Shown: positions 1 through 8,562 of the stretch, one piece after another
Position numbering within the stretch: position 1 is the first letter of the stretch
Layout of the letters: each line of letters begins with the position of its first letter
From: Rouxiella chamberiensis
GTDB lineage: Bacteria; Pseudomonadota; Gammaproteobacteria; Enterobacterales; Enterobacteriaceae
Direction of reading: 5' to 3'
DNA length: 64,000 bases
NCBI RefSeq assembly: GCF_026967475.1
Contig: NZ_CP114058.1
Location: forward strand, 2,294,001-2,358,000
Notes under the pieces: model-generated
Seen by the model: the letters and a program-made list of their open reading frames with translations, nothing else
Database searches by the model: none
What the model was told of the DNA's origin: nothing
Program-made: the position numbers and the translations under genes

Positions 1-884
1 TCACCATTCCGCAGCTGGCGTTTCTCTATTACTTTACCGACAAGTTCGCCAACTGGGGAACCATGAACATCTACCAGAAAGTCAATATTACCGTCTGGGA
101 AGTTGTTGCACATTTATGGTTCCTGTTGACGCTGGTAATACTCACCAGTATTTCCTTCTATTTATTCCGCGCATTAAAAGAGAATAAGAATAGTCGTATT
201 TTAAAGATAATTCGCGAGGCTGATTCTTTAGGAAAAATCTCAATACTCTTTTTGTTTTTCGGTTTAATTTACGCCGCCTTTAACCGTTCCTTATATCTTT
301 TTGCACCCGACCTGTTGGGTAACGGCGCATTTAACTTTATTGTCATGCAGACATTATTCTATCTGCCGTTTTTCTTTATTGGTGCCTGTGCGTTCAAGTT
401 CGCCAACCTGAAAAGCATGTTCCTCAAACCGTCGGTGCCTGCCTGCGCCGTCTGTATTGTGCTGTTCGCGGCCTACATGATTAATCAGCACATCAATACG
501 CCCGAACTGTACTCGATGGAGCTGGATGCGATTATCACCAGTTTGCTGGGTATTCTGATGGTGAATGTGGTGTTCTCGTTCAGCCACTATGTGCTGAATT
601 TCCAGTCACCGTTTGTCACTTATCTGGTTAATGCGTCGCTGTTTGTCTACCTGATTCACCATCCGTTGACCCTGATTTACGGCGCGTTTATAACGCCGCT
701 GATTAAAAGCGACTGGGTCGGGTTCTGGGTAGGTCTGGTGTTCGTCTTTGGTATCGCCTTCCTGCTGTACGAGGTGCATAAACGCATCCCGCTGCTGCGT
801 TTCCTGTTCTCGGGGAAATGGCAGTTTATGCAGAAAGACAAGGAAGACAGCGCAGGTGCCGGAGGCCGCACCCAGCAGAGTTAA
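1..884 (+). CDS. opgC: Glucans biosynthesis protein C (partial, 5' end outside window)
   Basis: Inner-membrane acyltransferase-3 family protein that adds succinyl groups to osmoregulated periplasmic glucans. The frame is open from base 3, so the first methionine visible (63) is internal and the N-terminal part lies outside the window. About 290 C-terminal residues are present of the usual 385 or so. They form at least seven hydrophobic segments, with the histidine-containing stretch YLIHHPLTL in a late helix, as expected of this family. The tail after the last helix (KDKEDSAGAGGRTQQS) is polar and cytoplasmic. A strong hairpin follows 22 bases after the stop. The family assignment rests on overall resemblance to E. 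coli MdoC/OpgC; the catalytic N-terminal His is not visible here. Confidence 0.8.
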   Translation, partial: TIPQLAFLYYFTDKFANWGTMNIYQKVNITVWEVVAHLWFLLTLVILTSISFYLFRALKENKNSRILKIIREADSLGKISILFLFFGLIYAAFNRSLYLFAPDLLGNGAFNFIVMQTLFYLPFFFIGACAFKFANLKSMFLKPSVPACAVCIVLFAAYMINQHINTPELYSMELDAIITSLLGILMVNVVFSFSHYVLNFQSPFVTYLVNASLFVYLIHHPLTLIYGAFITPLIKSDWVGFWVGLVFVFGIAFLLYEVHKRIPLLRFLFSGKWQFMQKDKEDSAGAGGRTQQS

Positions 885-905
885 GTCACCTTTCTGCGCA
901 CAATG

Positions 906-957
906 AAAAAAGGGCGGGTGCCGTTAGAGAGTAATTTCTCCGGCACCCGCCCTTTTT
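906..957. terminator. Bidirectional rho-independent terminator
   Basis: Near-perfect inverted repeat: AAAAAAGGGCGGGTGCCG is followed by CGGCACCCGCCCTTTTT. It is A-rich on one flank and T-rich on the other. It lies between convergent opgC and the HlyD-type gene and can serve both. Confidence 0.9.
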
Positions 958-976
958 GCTGCCTGCAAATCGGCAG

Positions 977-2005
977 TTAGTGAATATCGATAGTCGGCAC
1001 GACGGACATGCCCACGCGCAGGCGCGCGAGATCGGGCTGATTGTCATCAAGCAGAATCTTCACCGCCAGGCGCTGTGTCACCTTGGTGTAATTTCCGGTG
1101 GCGTTATCAGGCGTAATCGGCGAGAACGTCACGCCGGTCGCCGGTGCCACGCTGTCTACCCTGCCCTTCAAGGTGACGTCCGGCAAGGCATCGACCTTGA
1201 TACTCACCGTTTGATTAGGTTGAACGTGCGCCAACTGGGTTTCCAGATAGTTGGCGAGCACGTACGCCTTATCGATAGGCACCAGCGCCAGCACGCGCGT
1301 TCCGGCGCTCACGTAAGCCCCCACGCGTAGCGAACGCACACCCACCATGCCATCGACTGGCGCCTTGATCTCGGTATAGGACAGGTTAAGCTGCGCCTGA
1401 TCCAGCGCGGTCTGCGCCGAGTCGATCGCGGCTTTGGCCTCCGCCTGCTGGGCGTTTAGCACCTCAAGCTGCTTCTCGGCGGCGCGAACGGCGGCCATGT
1501 CACTCTGCTGGCTCGCCAGCTTCTGACGATAGTTGGCGTCGGAGTCGTCGCGCAGATCCAGCGAGGTCGACCCGTTTTTGGCCAGTTGTCGATAGCGTTC
1601 GGCACTCTGGCGCGCATACACCAGCCCTGCGGCGTCGGCGGCGACCATCGCCTTTGCCTGATCGATGGTCGGCTGCTGCTTGGCAATCTGCGCCAGCAGA
1701 CTTTGCCTCTGCGCCTGCGCCGTTTCGAGCGCGGCCTGCGCCGTGTGCACCGCATTGACGTAATCGCGGTCATCGATTTTTGCCAGCAACTGCCCCGCCT
1801 TGACCTGCTGGTTATCGGCGACCAGCACGTCCTGAATGGTGCCGGAAATACGCGGTGCCACCAGTGTCGAATCGGCAGAAATCACGGCGTCGTCGGTCGT
1901 CGGCGAGGTTTGACCGGCAATCAGATACCAGCCCAACAGAATCAGCAGGACAACGATGACCCCAACGGCCAGCCATACAGGACGAAATGAGGATGTCTTG
2001 GACAT
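977..2005 (-). CDS. HlyD/EmrA-type membrane fusion protein of a multidrug efflux pump
   Basis: Periplasmic adaptor that links an inner-membrane permease to an outer-membrane channel. It has one N-terminal membrane helix (about residues 7-27), a biotinyl-lipoyl-like half (GTIQDVLVADNQQVKAGQ), a long Gln/Ala-rich coiled-coil hairpin (about 75-190), the second lipoyl half with the APVDGMVG signature, and a beta-barrel domain ending in TQRLAVKI. About 342 residues is normal for EmrA-like adaptors. I start at the ATG at 2005, which has AGAGAA upstream; an in-frame ATG eight codons earlier (2029) has no visible ribosome site. It lies 52 bases downstream of the DHA2 permease gene and is presumably its partner. 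No outer-membrane channel gene is present, so it probably uses TolC. Confidence 0.85.
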   Translation of the reverse strand: MSKTSSFRPVWLAVGVIVVLLILLGWYLIAGQTSPTTDDAVISADSTLVAPRISGTIQDVLVADNQQVKAGQLLAKIDDRDYVNAVHTAQAALETAQAQRQSLLAQIAKQQPTIDQAKAMVAADAAGLVYARQSAERYRQLAKNGSTSLDLRDDSDANYRQKLASQQSDMAAVRAAEKQLEVLNAQQAEAKAAIDSAQTALDQAQLNLSYTEIKAPVDGMVGVRSLRVGAYVSAGTRVLALVPIDKAYVLANYLETQLAHVQPNQTVSIKVDALPDVTLKGRVDSVAPATGVTFSPITPDNATGNYTKVTQRLAVKILLDDNQPDLARLRVGMSVVPTIDIH

Positions 2006-2081
2006 GTTATTTTTCTCTTGTGTTTCCATTATTAATCGTTAAAACCACGTTTAGGCTTGTCTTGCCTCTCCACCGCGCACG

Positions 2082-3705
2082 CTAGTCGGGCTTTTTGACG
2101 ACAGACTGCGGCGGATAGGTGCGCCTTGGCAGAAATAGCGTGAGCAGGGCCAGCGCAATCGCGACGCCGATGATCATCAGATAACTGTCGGCAAGCCCCA
2201 GTATCGTGGCCTGCCGTTTAACCAGCGACGAAAAGGCGCTCAAAACTTCCGTCGAGATAGCCGAACCGTCGGGATTGAGCGGCGCGAGGTAAGTCCCGTC
2301 GCCCTCATAGGGTTGCGACAGCAGCGCGCTGGCATTGCCGACATGATTAAGCAGTACACTGGAGTGATACTGTTCACGGCTGCTCGAGAATTCCCCCACC
2401 AGCGCCGATCCCATAACACTGCCCAGCCCGCGCACGGTATTGAACATCGCCGAGGCAAAGGGTCCTTCGGGCGGCTGTACCACGCTGGTCGCGCCCATCA
2501 GCACCGGCAGAATCGCCATCGGCTGGCCGAATGCCTGCATGATTTGCAACCAGTAAAAGTTTTCGCGCGCCCACGCCTGAGTCATAAAACTGCCGCCATA
2601 ACACGACAGACCAATCAGCCCAAGCCCCGTAATCAGCACGGCGCGGCTGTCTACCCAGCGCAGATTCAGAACGGCGGCGACCATCGGTGCCAGAATCAGC
2701 TGCGGCAGGCCGATAGTCAGCGCCAGCGGCCCGACCTGTACGGCGCGAAAACCGTGCACGCCTTCCATATAGCTCGACGGCAGCGCCGAGCCGGAAAGCA
2801 CTAGAATCATCAGCCCTCCCAGCGTCAGCAGGCCGTGGGTCAGATTATGCCGCTTGAGCATTTGCAGCTTGAAAAGCGGCAGGGGGTGCGACCACTCGTT
2901 GACCAGAAAAATGATAAGCAGTGCTATCGACGACAGCAGCATGGTGACAATCAGCGGCGAGTTGAGCCAGTCGAGGCGCTCTCCCTGCTGAAGTGACAGA
3001 ACCAGCAAGGCGATACCGCTGCTCCCCGTCAGCATTCCGAGCTTGTCCATCTGCTTAAAGCGCTCAAAACGCAAAGGGTCCTGCGGAATGCCGTAGCCAA
3101 TCATCGAGGCGGCCAGCAAACACGGCGGGATCACCTGCCAGAAAACCCAATGCCAGCCGACGTCATCGGTCCAGAAACGCCGCGAGCGTGGTGGCGATAT
3201 TCGGCCCAAAGGTGGCGGTTAGCGCGTAGGCGCTCAGGCCATAAAGCTTGTAGGCCGGCGGCAGAAAACGCAGCGCCGCTGTCATTAATAGAGGAGGCAG
3301 TGCGCCGCCAAAAATCCCCTGCACAACGCGCAGCGCGATAAAGACCGGAATATTCGGCGCGAAGGGCAGTACCAGCGCCACCAGCGCAAAGCCCAGAGAG
3401 ACGGCTATCGCAAAGCGGCGCAGTGAGAAGGTCATCGCAAACCACGGGGCCAGCATCATGGCGGCAACTTCGGCGGCCTGATAGGCGCCAATGACCCAGG
3501 TCCCGGGATCACTGCCGATATTCAATGCACCGCGCACATCGGCGAGCGCGATATCGGTAACGCGGTCGTTCAATCCCGAACAGAGAGACGCAATAAGCAC
3601 GCCGACAAGCCCGATTACCAGCCGCAGTGTAAAAGGCTGGGGGATCGGGGGCGCTGGCGAAGCGGGTCCATTGCCGACAAGGGGCGGAGAAATTGGCTGG
3701 GTCAT
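2082..3705 (-). CDS. DHA2-family MFS drug:H+ antiporter, broken by one-base frameshift
   Basis: Fourteen-helix EmrB-like inner-membrane transporter. Two overlapping frames make one protein: the first 180 residues (3705 to 3163) end in LAAFLDR. The continuation reads FWTDDVGWHWVFWQ from the neighbouring frame, which is the typical loop between helices 5 and 6 of DHA2 transporters. The switch is at the AAA run at 3175-3177 (TTT on the coding strand). Removing one base gives 540 residues, the normal family length. The gene precedes the HlyD adaptor in the same direction and diverges from the IclR regulator, so the three form one efflux locus. The substrate cannot be read from sequence. Whether the break is real or a sequencing error is discussed in the findings; I favour error. 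Confidence 0.82.
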
Positions 3706-3758
3706 AAGTCGCTCTTATAAAAATGATGCAATGCACCGCTATACGGTACAGCAGCGAG

Positions 3759-3787
3759 ATACTATAATACGATGCACTGTATTGCAA
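3759..3787 (-). promoter_or_regulatory. Candidate promoter of the efflux operon, overlapping divergent promoter
   Basis: On the minus strand TTGCAA (3782-3787) and TAGTAT (3759-3764) are separated by 17 bases. A TATAAT hexamer for the opposite strand sits at 3763-3768, so transcription of the permease and of the IclR gene would compete. Flanking half-sites TGCAATGCAC (3728-3737) and, inverted, GTGCATCGTA are partial palindromes and could be the regulator's operator. Confidence 0.4.
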
Positions 3788-3879
3788 TGTGATTGTTGCC
3801 TATATTTCAGGCGACGTGCGCTTGGGCTGGCGGGGAGTTACAATGTGTGAAAGGCAATAAACAGGGACAAATCAGTAGA

Positions 3880-4659
3880 ATGAATAATGAAACCTCTAGC
3901 GAAGAAGAGCGCAGTGGCGGGATTCAGGTTATTTCCCGTGCGGCCGCGATTCTTAATGCGCTGGGCAGTCATCCCGAGGGACTGAGCCTCGGCGCCATTG
4001 CCACGGAAGTGCAACTGCCGCGCTCGACGGTGCAGCGCATCGTGGCCGCCCTGACGGAAGAAGGCATTGTGCGCACCGAAGGCGCGGGCGGCGTTCGGCT
4101 GGGGCCGATGCTGCTGCGGCTGGTGTCGACCATTCATACCGACGTTATCGCCATCGCCTCGCCGTATCTCCAGCAACTGTGCCACGACACGCAGGAAACC
4201 GTTGCGCTGGGCCGTGCCAGCGGGCGACAAATCGCCAATATTCATCATATTGTCGCCGAACGCGAGCTGCGCGTGGTGCCGAAATTTGGCTTGAACCTGC
4301 CTATCTACAGCACTTCCGCCGGACGCGCCCTGCTCTCCCTGAAAAGCGATAGCGAGATCCGCCAGCTGGTCGGAGAAACGCTGGAACCCGCGACGGAAAA
4401 TACCGTGAAAGACATCGATACCCTGCTTCGTAAGGTCGATGCGGTGCGCAACAGCGGGATCTCGATGGAAAGCGGAGAAACCGTGCTCGGCATCTCATCG
4501 ATGGCGACCGCCATCGACACGATTCTCGGCCACTATTCGATTTCGGTTTTAATGCCGACAGAGCGCCATGCCGCCAAGCAACTCAGCGTGCAGCAGGCCA
4601 TCATGCGGTGCAAAGAGTCGTTGATCGGCGAGATAGGTAAACTCGGCAGCGGTAAGTGA
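3880..4659 (+). CDS. IclR-family transcriptional regulator
   Basis: DNA-binding regulator with an N-terminal winged helix-turn-helix (about residues 15-75: VISRAAAILNALG, then LSLGAIATEVQLPRSTVQRI) and a C-terminal IclR effector-binding domain (GRQIANIHHIV, then YSTSAGRALLS and ISSMATAI, typical family motifs). I start at ATG 3880. A longer frame begins at 3793, but its extra residues lack family character and overlap the promoter region. It is divergent from the HlyD/DHA2 efflux pair and probably controls it. IclR regulators of efflux pumps are less usual than TetR or MarR ones. The ligand is unknown. Confidence 0.85.
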   Translation: MNNETSSEEERSGGIQVISRAAAILNALGSHPEGLSLGAIATEVQLPRSTVQRIVAALTEEGIVRTEGAGGVRLGPMLLRLVSTIHTDVIAIASPYLQQLCHDTQETVALGRASGRQIANIHHIVAERELRVVPKFGLNLPIYSTSAGRALLSLKSDSEIRQLVGETLEPATENTVKDIDTLLRKVDAVRNSGISMESGETVLGISSMATAIDTILGHYSISVLMPTERHAAKQLSVQQAIMRCKESLIGEIGKLGSGK

Positions 4660-4699
4660 CGCCCTGCTTCATTCATACTTTTGCTAAAAGGATTACGCA

Positions 4700-5146
4700 A
4701 TGTTTGATGTCATTTTGGTTGCAGTAGACGGTTCCAGCCAGACTTCGCAGGTGGTGGCTCTGGCGGCGCAGGTTGCGCAGCACGGCGCGCCACAGGTTAT
4801 TGTCACCTGTTGCATCGATGAGGCCTATGCCTTTGCCAATCAGCAGGAACAGCCCGGCGATATCACGGAGTATCCGGCGGCAACGGCTGAGCAGGACACC
4901 GCCACGGCGGTCGTTGCGCGCGCGCTGCAACAGCTTGCAGAGGCCGGCATCAAGGCGCAGGGAAATCTGGTGGTCGGCTCGGCGGGTGAAACGCTGGTCA
5001 GCGAAGCCAGAGAGAAAGGCGCATCGGTGATTGTCATGGGGCATCGCCAGCTAACGGCATTTGGCAGGATATTCAAGGGATCGGTCAGTGCGGAAGTGGT
5101 GGCGAATGCGCCGTGTCCGGTGCTGGTGGAAGTGCGCGGTAATTAA
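4700..5146 (+). CDS. Universal stress protein, UspA family
   Basis: A 148-residue single Usp domain. It has the N-terminal beta strand with Asp (FDVILVAVDGS), the central Val-rich segment, and a C-terminal nucleotide-loop region IVMGHRQLTAFGRIFKGSVS, which matches the G-x2-...-x9-GS pattern only loosely (HRQ in place of the first Gly spacing). The last strand is CPVLVEV. The ribosome site is AAAGGATT before ATG 4700. It is not clearly orthologous to E. coli UspA, F or G. It begins 40 bases after the IclR gene on the same strand but is probably an independent cytoplasmic stress gene. Confidence 0.85.
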   Translation: MFDVILVAVDGSSQTSQVVALAAQVAQHGAPQVIVTCCIDEAYAFANQQEQPGDITEYPAATAEQDTATAVVARALQQLAEAGIKAQGNLVVGSAGETLVSEAREKGASVIVMGHRQLTAFGRIFKGSVSAEVVANAPCPVLVEVRGN

Positions 5147-5301
5147 GGTAAAGCACAACTAAAAAGTACAGAATTGACGTTGGGGATGCCAGTGCATCGC
5201 CAGCGCCAACCCTGTACTTCACCTCTATTATTTACAGACTACGGTTACAGCTGTTTGACACAAAAAATCTTTATGCGGGTCGCGCAACGAGTATCGCGCG
5301 A

Positions 5302-5640
5302 TTACCAGCTGCCCGGTGGTGGACCTTCATGCCATCGGCCCGGAGGCGGACCGCCGTGCCAGTGGCGCGGTGGCGGACCTTCTCGCCAATGGCGGTCGTG
5401 ATGATAGTGGCGACGCGGTGGCTCATAGTAGACCCAGCGGCCACGATCGCGGCGATGATGGCTCCACCAGCCCGGCGGACGCCAGTTGCCGCCGTCCCAG
5501 TAGTTGCCGCGCGGGTCACGGTCACCGATGCGCAGTGATAAACCGGGGGTATTCACACCAATCGAAACATTTGCATGTGCTATCTCGGGAAGCCCTGACA
5601 AGGCCGTCATCACCGCGATAAGCGCTATTATTTTTTTCAT
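5302..5640 (-). CDS. ypeC: YpeC-like DUF2502 secreted protein, His/Pro/Trp-rich
   Basis: A 112-residue exported protein. The signal peptide (MKKIIALIAVMTALSG...AHA) is cleaved before NVSIGVN. The conserved DUF2502 block LSLRIGDRDPRGNYWDGG follows, then a strongly biased tail in which REGPPPRHWHGGPPPGRWHEGPPPGSW-type units repeat with a period of about nine residues. The start is ATG 5640 with GGAG seven bases upstream; the in-frame TTG two codons earlier is ignored. The function of the family is unknown. In E. coli it is a small periplasmic protein. The His/Pro tail could bind metal, but that is inference. Confidence 0.75.
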   Translation of the reverse strand: MKKIIALIAVMTALSGLPEIAHANVSIGVNTPGLSLRIGDRDPRGNYWDGGNWRPPGWWSHHRRDRGRWVYYEPPRRHYHHDRHWREGPPPRHWHGGPPPGRWHEGPPPGSW

Positions 5641-5911
5641 TATCAACTCCAGGATCTGTCCGATCTGATGCTGCTGAGTTTACTCAAGCTATCTTGCTGT
5701 TCTATAGGAATTTATCCCATTTATACAGCCTCACGATTTCTTAACGATTTCGCCCCTTTTCCTTTGCACGCGTTGACACGCTAACGCTATGCCCGTAAAG
5801 GAAAATTTAGCAACGCTAATGTTTGCCCACACAAAAGGGCTACAAAGCTTTACGATTTGCTCCCGGCCAAAAAAGCACACATTGCTTACTGCACGGCGAA
5901 TTTCAGGCAAT

Positions 5912-5936
5912 AAAAAACCGCCGCAGCGGTTTTTTT
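5912..5936 (-). terminator. Rho-independent terminator
   Basis: Symmetrical hairpin AAAAAACCGC-CGCA-GCGGTTTTTT. It lies 32 bases downstream of the stop of the 43-residue minus-strand gene and fits as its terminator. Confidence 0.75.
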
Positions 5937-5967
5937 ATCATGCATTCGGCATTCAGGCAGGCACGAA

Positions 5968-6099
5968 TCAGATTTTGCAGCCTTCACAGTCTGCTTCGTC
6001 GTCCAGAATTTCCGGCACGGCGTTGGCTTTCTGCGCGGCTTTCTCTTCGGCCGTTTCCAGCGCAGCATCTATGTCGAAATCAAAAATATCGTCGCTCAT
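5968..6099 (-). CDS. Small acidic protein, 43 residues, C-terminal CxxC
   Basis: Small gene with good signals. AAGGTG lies six bases before the ATG, the frame is 43 codons, and a terminator follows closely. The product starts MSDDIFDFDIDAALETAEEK, is Asp/Glu/Ala-rich and helical in its middle, and ends DDEADCEGCKI with a Cys-x2-Cys pair next to the C-terminus. I do not recognise the family. The CEGC end could hold a metal or act in redox chemistry if the protein dimerises; that is inference. Codon use is ordinary for the region. Confidence 0.6.
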   Translation of the reverse strand: MSDDIFDFDIDAALETAEEKAAQKANAVPEILDDEADCEGCKI

Positions 6100-6343
6100 G
6101 GTGTCACCTTGTTTACTTTTTTTAATCATAGCCGTTCACGGCGTATTGCGAGGGTTGCCAGCATTACGGGTTACCGGCATGAAGCCAGTATAAACGACAG
6201 CGCGGCGGCGATCCCGTTAATCTGTGCTCTGCCCTCTTCGCCTGCCGATTTTCAGGTCAACTGACCAGGCTTTGGGCAGTCGGATTTGCGTCTCCTCCAT
6301 TCAGCGACCATAGTTAAGGGGAGCCAAATTAAAGGAGAAGCAC

Positions 6344-6556
6344 ATGACAAGTTCAAATATTAAAGCCTGGGCCAACGTGCGTGAAACTTCTCACGAGATA
6401 GCTGAGGCAATTTTCGAACTGGCCGACAACGACGAAGTGTTAGCCCAGAAAATCTGGGAAGAAGGCAGCGACGAAGTGTTACCGGTCGCCTTTGCAAAAA
6501 CCAAAGAGGATTATCTTTTTTGGGGCGAAGAGAAGATTGATCGCAAGAATGTCTAA
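6344..6556 (+). CDS. yccJ: YccJ family protein
   Basis: A 70-residue cytoplasmic protein. Its second half is nearly the same as E. coli Ycc[37 protein letters not shown] and the C-terminal RKNV. An AAAGGAGAA ribosome site lies before ATG 6344. In E. coli the gene follows wrbA; here wrbA is not adjacent and the gene stands alone. Function is unknown. A GC-rich inverted repeat without a T-run lies at 6593-6621 after it. Confidence 0.85.
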   Translation: MTSSNIKAWANVRETSHEIAEAIFELADNDEVLAQKIWEEGSDEVLPVAFAKTKEDYLFWGEEKIDRKNV

Positions 6557-6622
6557 CGGGGCGCAGCACAGCCCTGTGTCATAGCTGTCTGGCCCTGAAG
6601 TGTTTGTTTACTGCTTCAGGGC

Positions 6623-6883
6623 TTAGCTGTCAAAACCAAAGCCCATCTGATGTGCCCACTCGAACACCTGCTCCTTATACACGAAGCGCGGTTCGCACAC
6701 GCCGGGCTGACCGGGTGTCTGGATCATCACGGCGATACACGGATACGCAACGGGCCGTGCATCAAAGATAAAATCGTCAATTTCCTGATCGGCAAAATCC
6801 GTGGATTCGCCGACAACGCTCGCCTGGAATATTTCATTGATTATCCAGTTGCGATATTCGAATTCGTTGGTAATAAATTTCAT
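6623..6883 (-). CDS. Hypothetical 86-residue protein
   Basis: I place the start at ATG 6883 (MKFITNEFEYRNWIINEIFQ). The frame stays open upstream, but that part reads as out-of-frame sequence of the neighbouring gene. The protein is mixed alpha/beta by composition, acidic, with aromatic residues and VYKEQVFEWAHQMGFGFDS at the end. No membrane segment or signal peptide is seen and I do not recognise the family. It lies 74 bases downstream of another small minus-strand gene, and both may be one transcript. Confidence 0.55.
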   Translation of the reverse strand: MKFITNEFEYRNWIINEIFQASVVGESTDFADQEIDDFIFDARPVAYPCIAVMIQTPGQPGVCEPRFVYKEQVFEWAHQMGFGFDS

Positions 6884-6957
6884 TTTCGCCTTTGCTCCTA
6901 CTCCTGAATCGATAGGAAAAACTCGCGTTATGGTTTCAGCAGTGCCGATGAAAGGGA

Positions 6958-7236
6958 TTAACGGTGCAAACTCTCGTCGCCGCCACAGCAGGCGCAAACT
7001 TCCACCCGTGAGACGTCCATACTGGCTTCGCCATCGCAGTCCCATTCGACGCGCAACGGCAGACCGTTATCCTCTTTTGCCTGAATAAAACGGTCATACC
7101 ACGCGGCTTGACCCTGCATGGTTTCAGTCAGAATGAGTGTGTCACCGGCATAAATACGCGCAGTTGCGTGAGCATCGTGCTTTTCGCCCGCAACCCGTTT
7201 ATGAAGATGATGGATAGAGAGTTTGATACGTTCCAC
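6958..7236 (-). CDS. Hypothetical 92-residue protein, GTG start, C-terminal CxCC
   Basis: The start is chosen at GTG 7236 because a perfect AGGAG lies five bases upstream; the longer frame from 7290 lacks such a site. The product (MERIKLSIHHLHKRVAGEKH...) holds a beta-rich central part (ARIYAGDTLILTET) and ends VEVCACCGGDESLHR with three clustered cysteines. It is cytoplasmic by appearance. I do not recognise the family. It is upstream of, and in the same direction as, the 86-residue gene. Confidence 0.55.
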   Translation of the reverse strand: MERIKLSIHHLHKRVAGEKHDAHATARIYAGDTLILTETMQGQAAWYDRFIQAKEDNGLPLRVEWDCDGEASMDVSRVEVCACCGGDESLHR

Positions 7237-7382
7237 AGCGGCTCCTGATGCGACAAAGGATATTTTATCATCTCTTTGCGTACTTTTCATTGCGTTCTAT
7301 ATAACAAAGAAGCGTAGATAACAAACAGTTTATCAGAGCCGCCGCGGAAAACGTGATATCGCGGGCGAAAGTCGGGGGCTAA

Positions 7383-7886
7383 CTAGGCAAGTTGAGCAGT
7401 CTGTACGACGCTTGGCGCATCCTGATACTGACGGGCCAGATCATAGACATCATAAAAGTCGATGCCGCCCTTATTTTGCACAATACGCTGCACATGCGAT
7501 TTAAAGCGGCTGCTGACGTCGTTGCTGGCAAGCAGTGACGCCACCGCGTCGGAAGAGATTTCACGGCTGAAGAACCATTCGCCGTTGTAGCACACGCGCA
7601 AATCCAGCACGCCGATATCTTCATAGCGATAGGTCGGTTTGATTTCCAGCAATAGCATCGCGGCCATGAAAATGAGAAACGCGGTAAATCCGGCAAACCA
7701 GCCCAATCCCATGTAAGGCGAGGCATACATCACGATACCGACGGCGATATAACCGACAAACATTGCCAGACACAGCCACGGATGATTGGCGAAAAACTCG
7801 CTATTAATTCTCGGCTTACCGTCGCGACCTTCCGCACGATTTATGCGTTCTATCTCACTATTCAGAATTTTTTTAACGACATCCAT
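7383..7886 (-). CDS. ylaC: YlaC-like inner-membrane protein
   Basis: A 167-residue protein with two adjacent membrane helices (about residues 36-82: WLCLAMFVGYIAVGIVMY and the following GWFAGFTAFLIFMAAMLLL) and a cytoplasmic C-terminal domain. It matches E. coli YlaC in RYEDIGVLDLRVCYNGEW, in FYDVYDLARQ and in the N-terminal NRAEGRDGKPR pattern (NTREKRDNKPR in E. coli). I start at ATG 7886 with GAGG upstream; ATG/other starts four codons earlier are possible. Function is unknown. Confidence 0.75.
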   Translation of the reverse strand: MDVVKKILNSEIERINRAEGRDGKPRINSEFFANHPWLCLAMFVGYIAVGIVMYASPYMGLGWFAGFTAFLIFMAAMLLLEIKPTYRYEDIGVLDLRVCYNGEWFFSREISSDAVASLLASNDVSSRFKSHVQRIVQNKGGIDFYDVYDLARQYQDAPSVVQTAQLA

Positions 7887-8022
7887 TGATAACCTCACTA
7901 CATTCAGTCAGGACAATACTGCGATTTGATAAGACGATTTTATCAGCAAGACTGTTATAGCGCGTAGAGCAGTTAATAAATAAATAACGGTAAACTGTTA
8001 TAGACAAAGTGAGGAATGCACC

Positions 8023-8501
8023 GTGGCATTTATGATTATGGAAAAACCGGCAAAAGTGGTCGCCAGTTACCGCGTGGTCGGACCCTATGAAAAAAGTGTG
8101 AAAGAAGGTTTTGCGGCGCTTACCCCTGGGCGGAAAAACACGGGCTGGGCGAAGGCGAATGGCTGACGATTTTTTGGGACAACCCGCTCGCGACTGACCC
8201 GGACGCGCGTCGCGCCGATACCTGCGTGACGGTCGATGATCATTTCGTTCTCGGCGACGATGCAGACGGCATCGTGCTGCAAACTCTGCCCGCGGGCACC
8301 TATGCGGCGTTTCACACCACCGTCGACAGCGAAAACTTTGCCAAAGCCTGGACCGACTTTATCGAGGTGCATCTCGCCAGCAGCGGATATCGTCCCGACG
8401 GCCGCGCCTGTTATGAACAATATCTAAACGACGGCAGACAGACAGGCGTGTTTGAAGTGGTGTTCTTTCAGTCGGTCGAAAAAACCTCCCCTCTGCGTTA
8501 A
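8023..8501 (+). CDS. sbmC: GyrI/SbmC-like DNA gyrase inhibitor, frameshifted
   Basis: GyrI-like small-molecule-binding protein related to E. coli SbmC, which shields gyrase from toxins. The start is GTG 8023 behind GAGG. The first frame gives VVASYRVVGPYEKSVKEGFAALT and then runs to a stop. The second frame continues PWAEKHGLGEGEWLTIFWDNP and goes on to 8501. The two join exactly as in SbmC (VKKGFEQLMMWVDSK...YYDNP). The break is in CCCC at 8123-8126; one more C gives 159 residues against 157 in E. coli. No LexA box was seen upstream, unlike E. coli sbmC. Confidence 0.75.
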
Positions 8502-8562
8502 ATTCTACTCAACGCGGTATCGCCGATACCGCGCCATCCTGCTACGCCATCCTTTCGCGCCA

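Noticed and set aside
8514..8532. Hairpin GCGGTATCG-C-CGATACCGC between sbmC and deoR as a terminator
   Set aside because: Stem is good but no T-run follows on either strand; left unlabelled as a possible 3' end structure.
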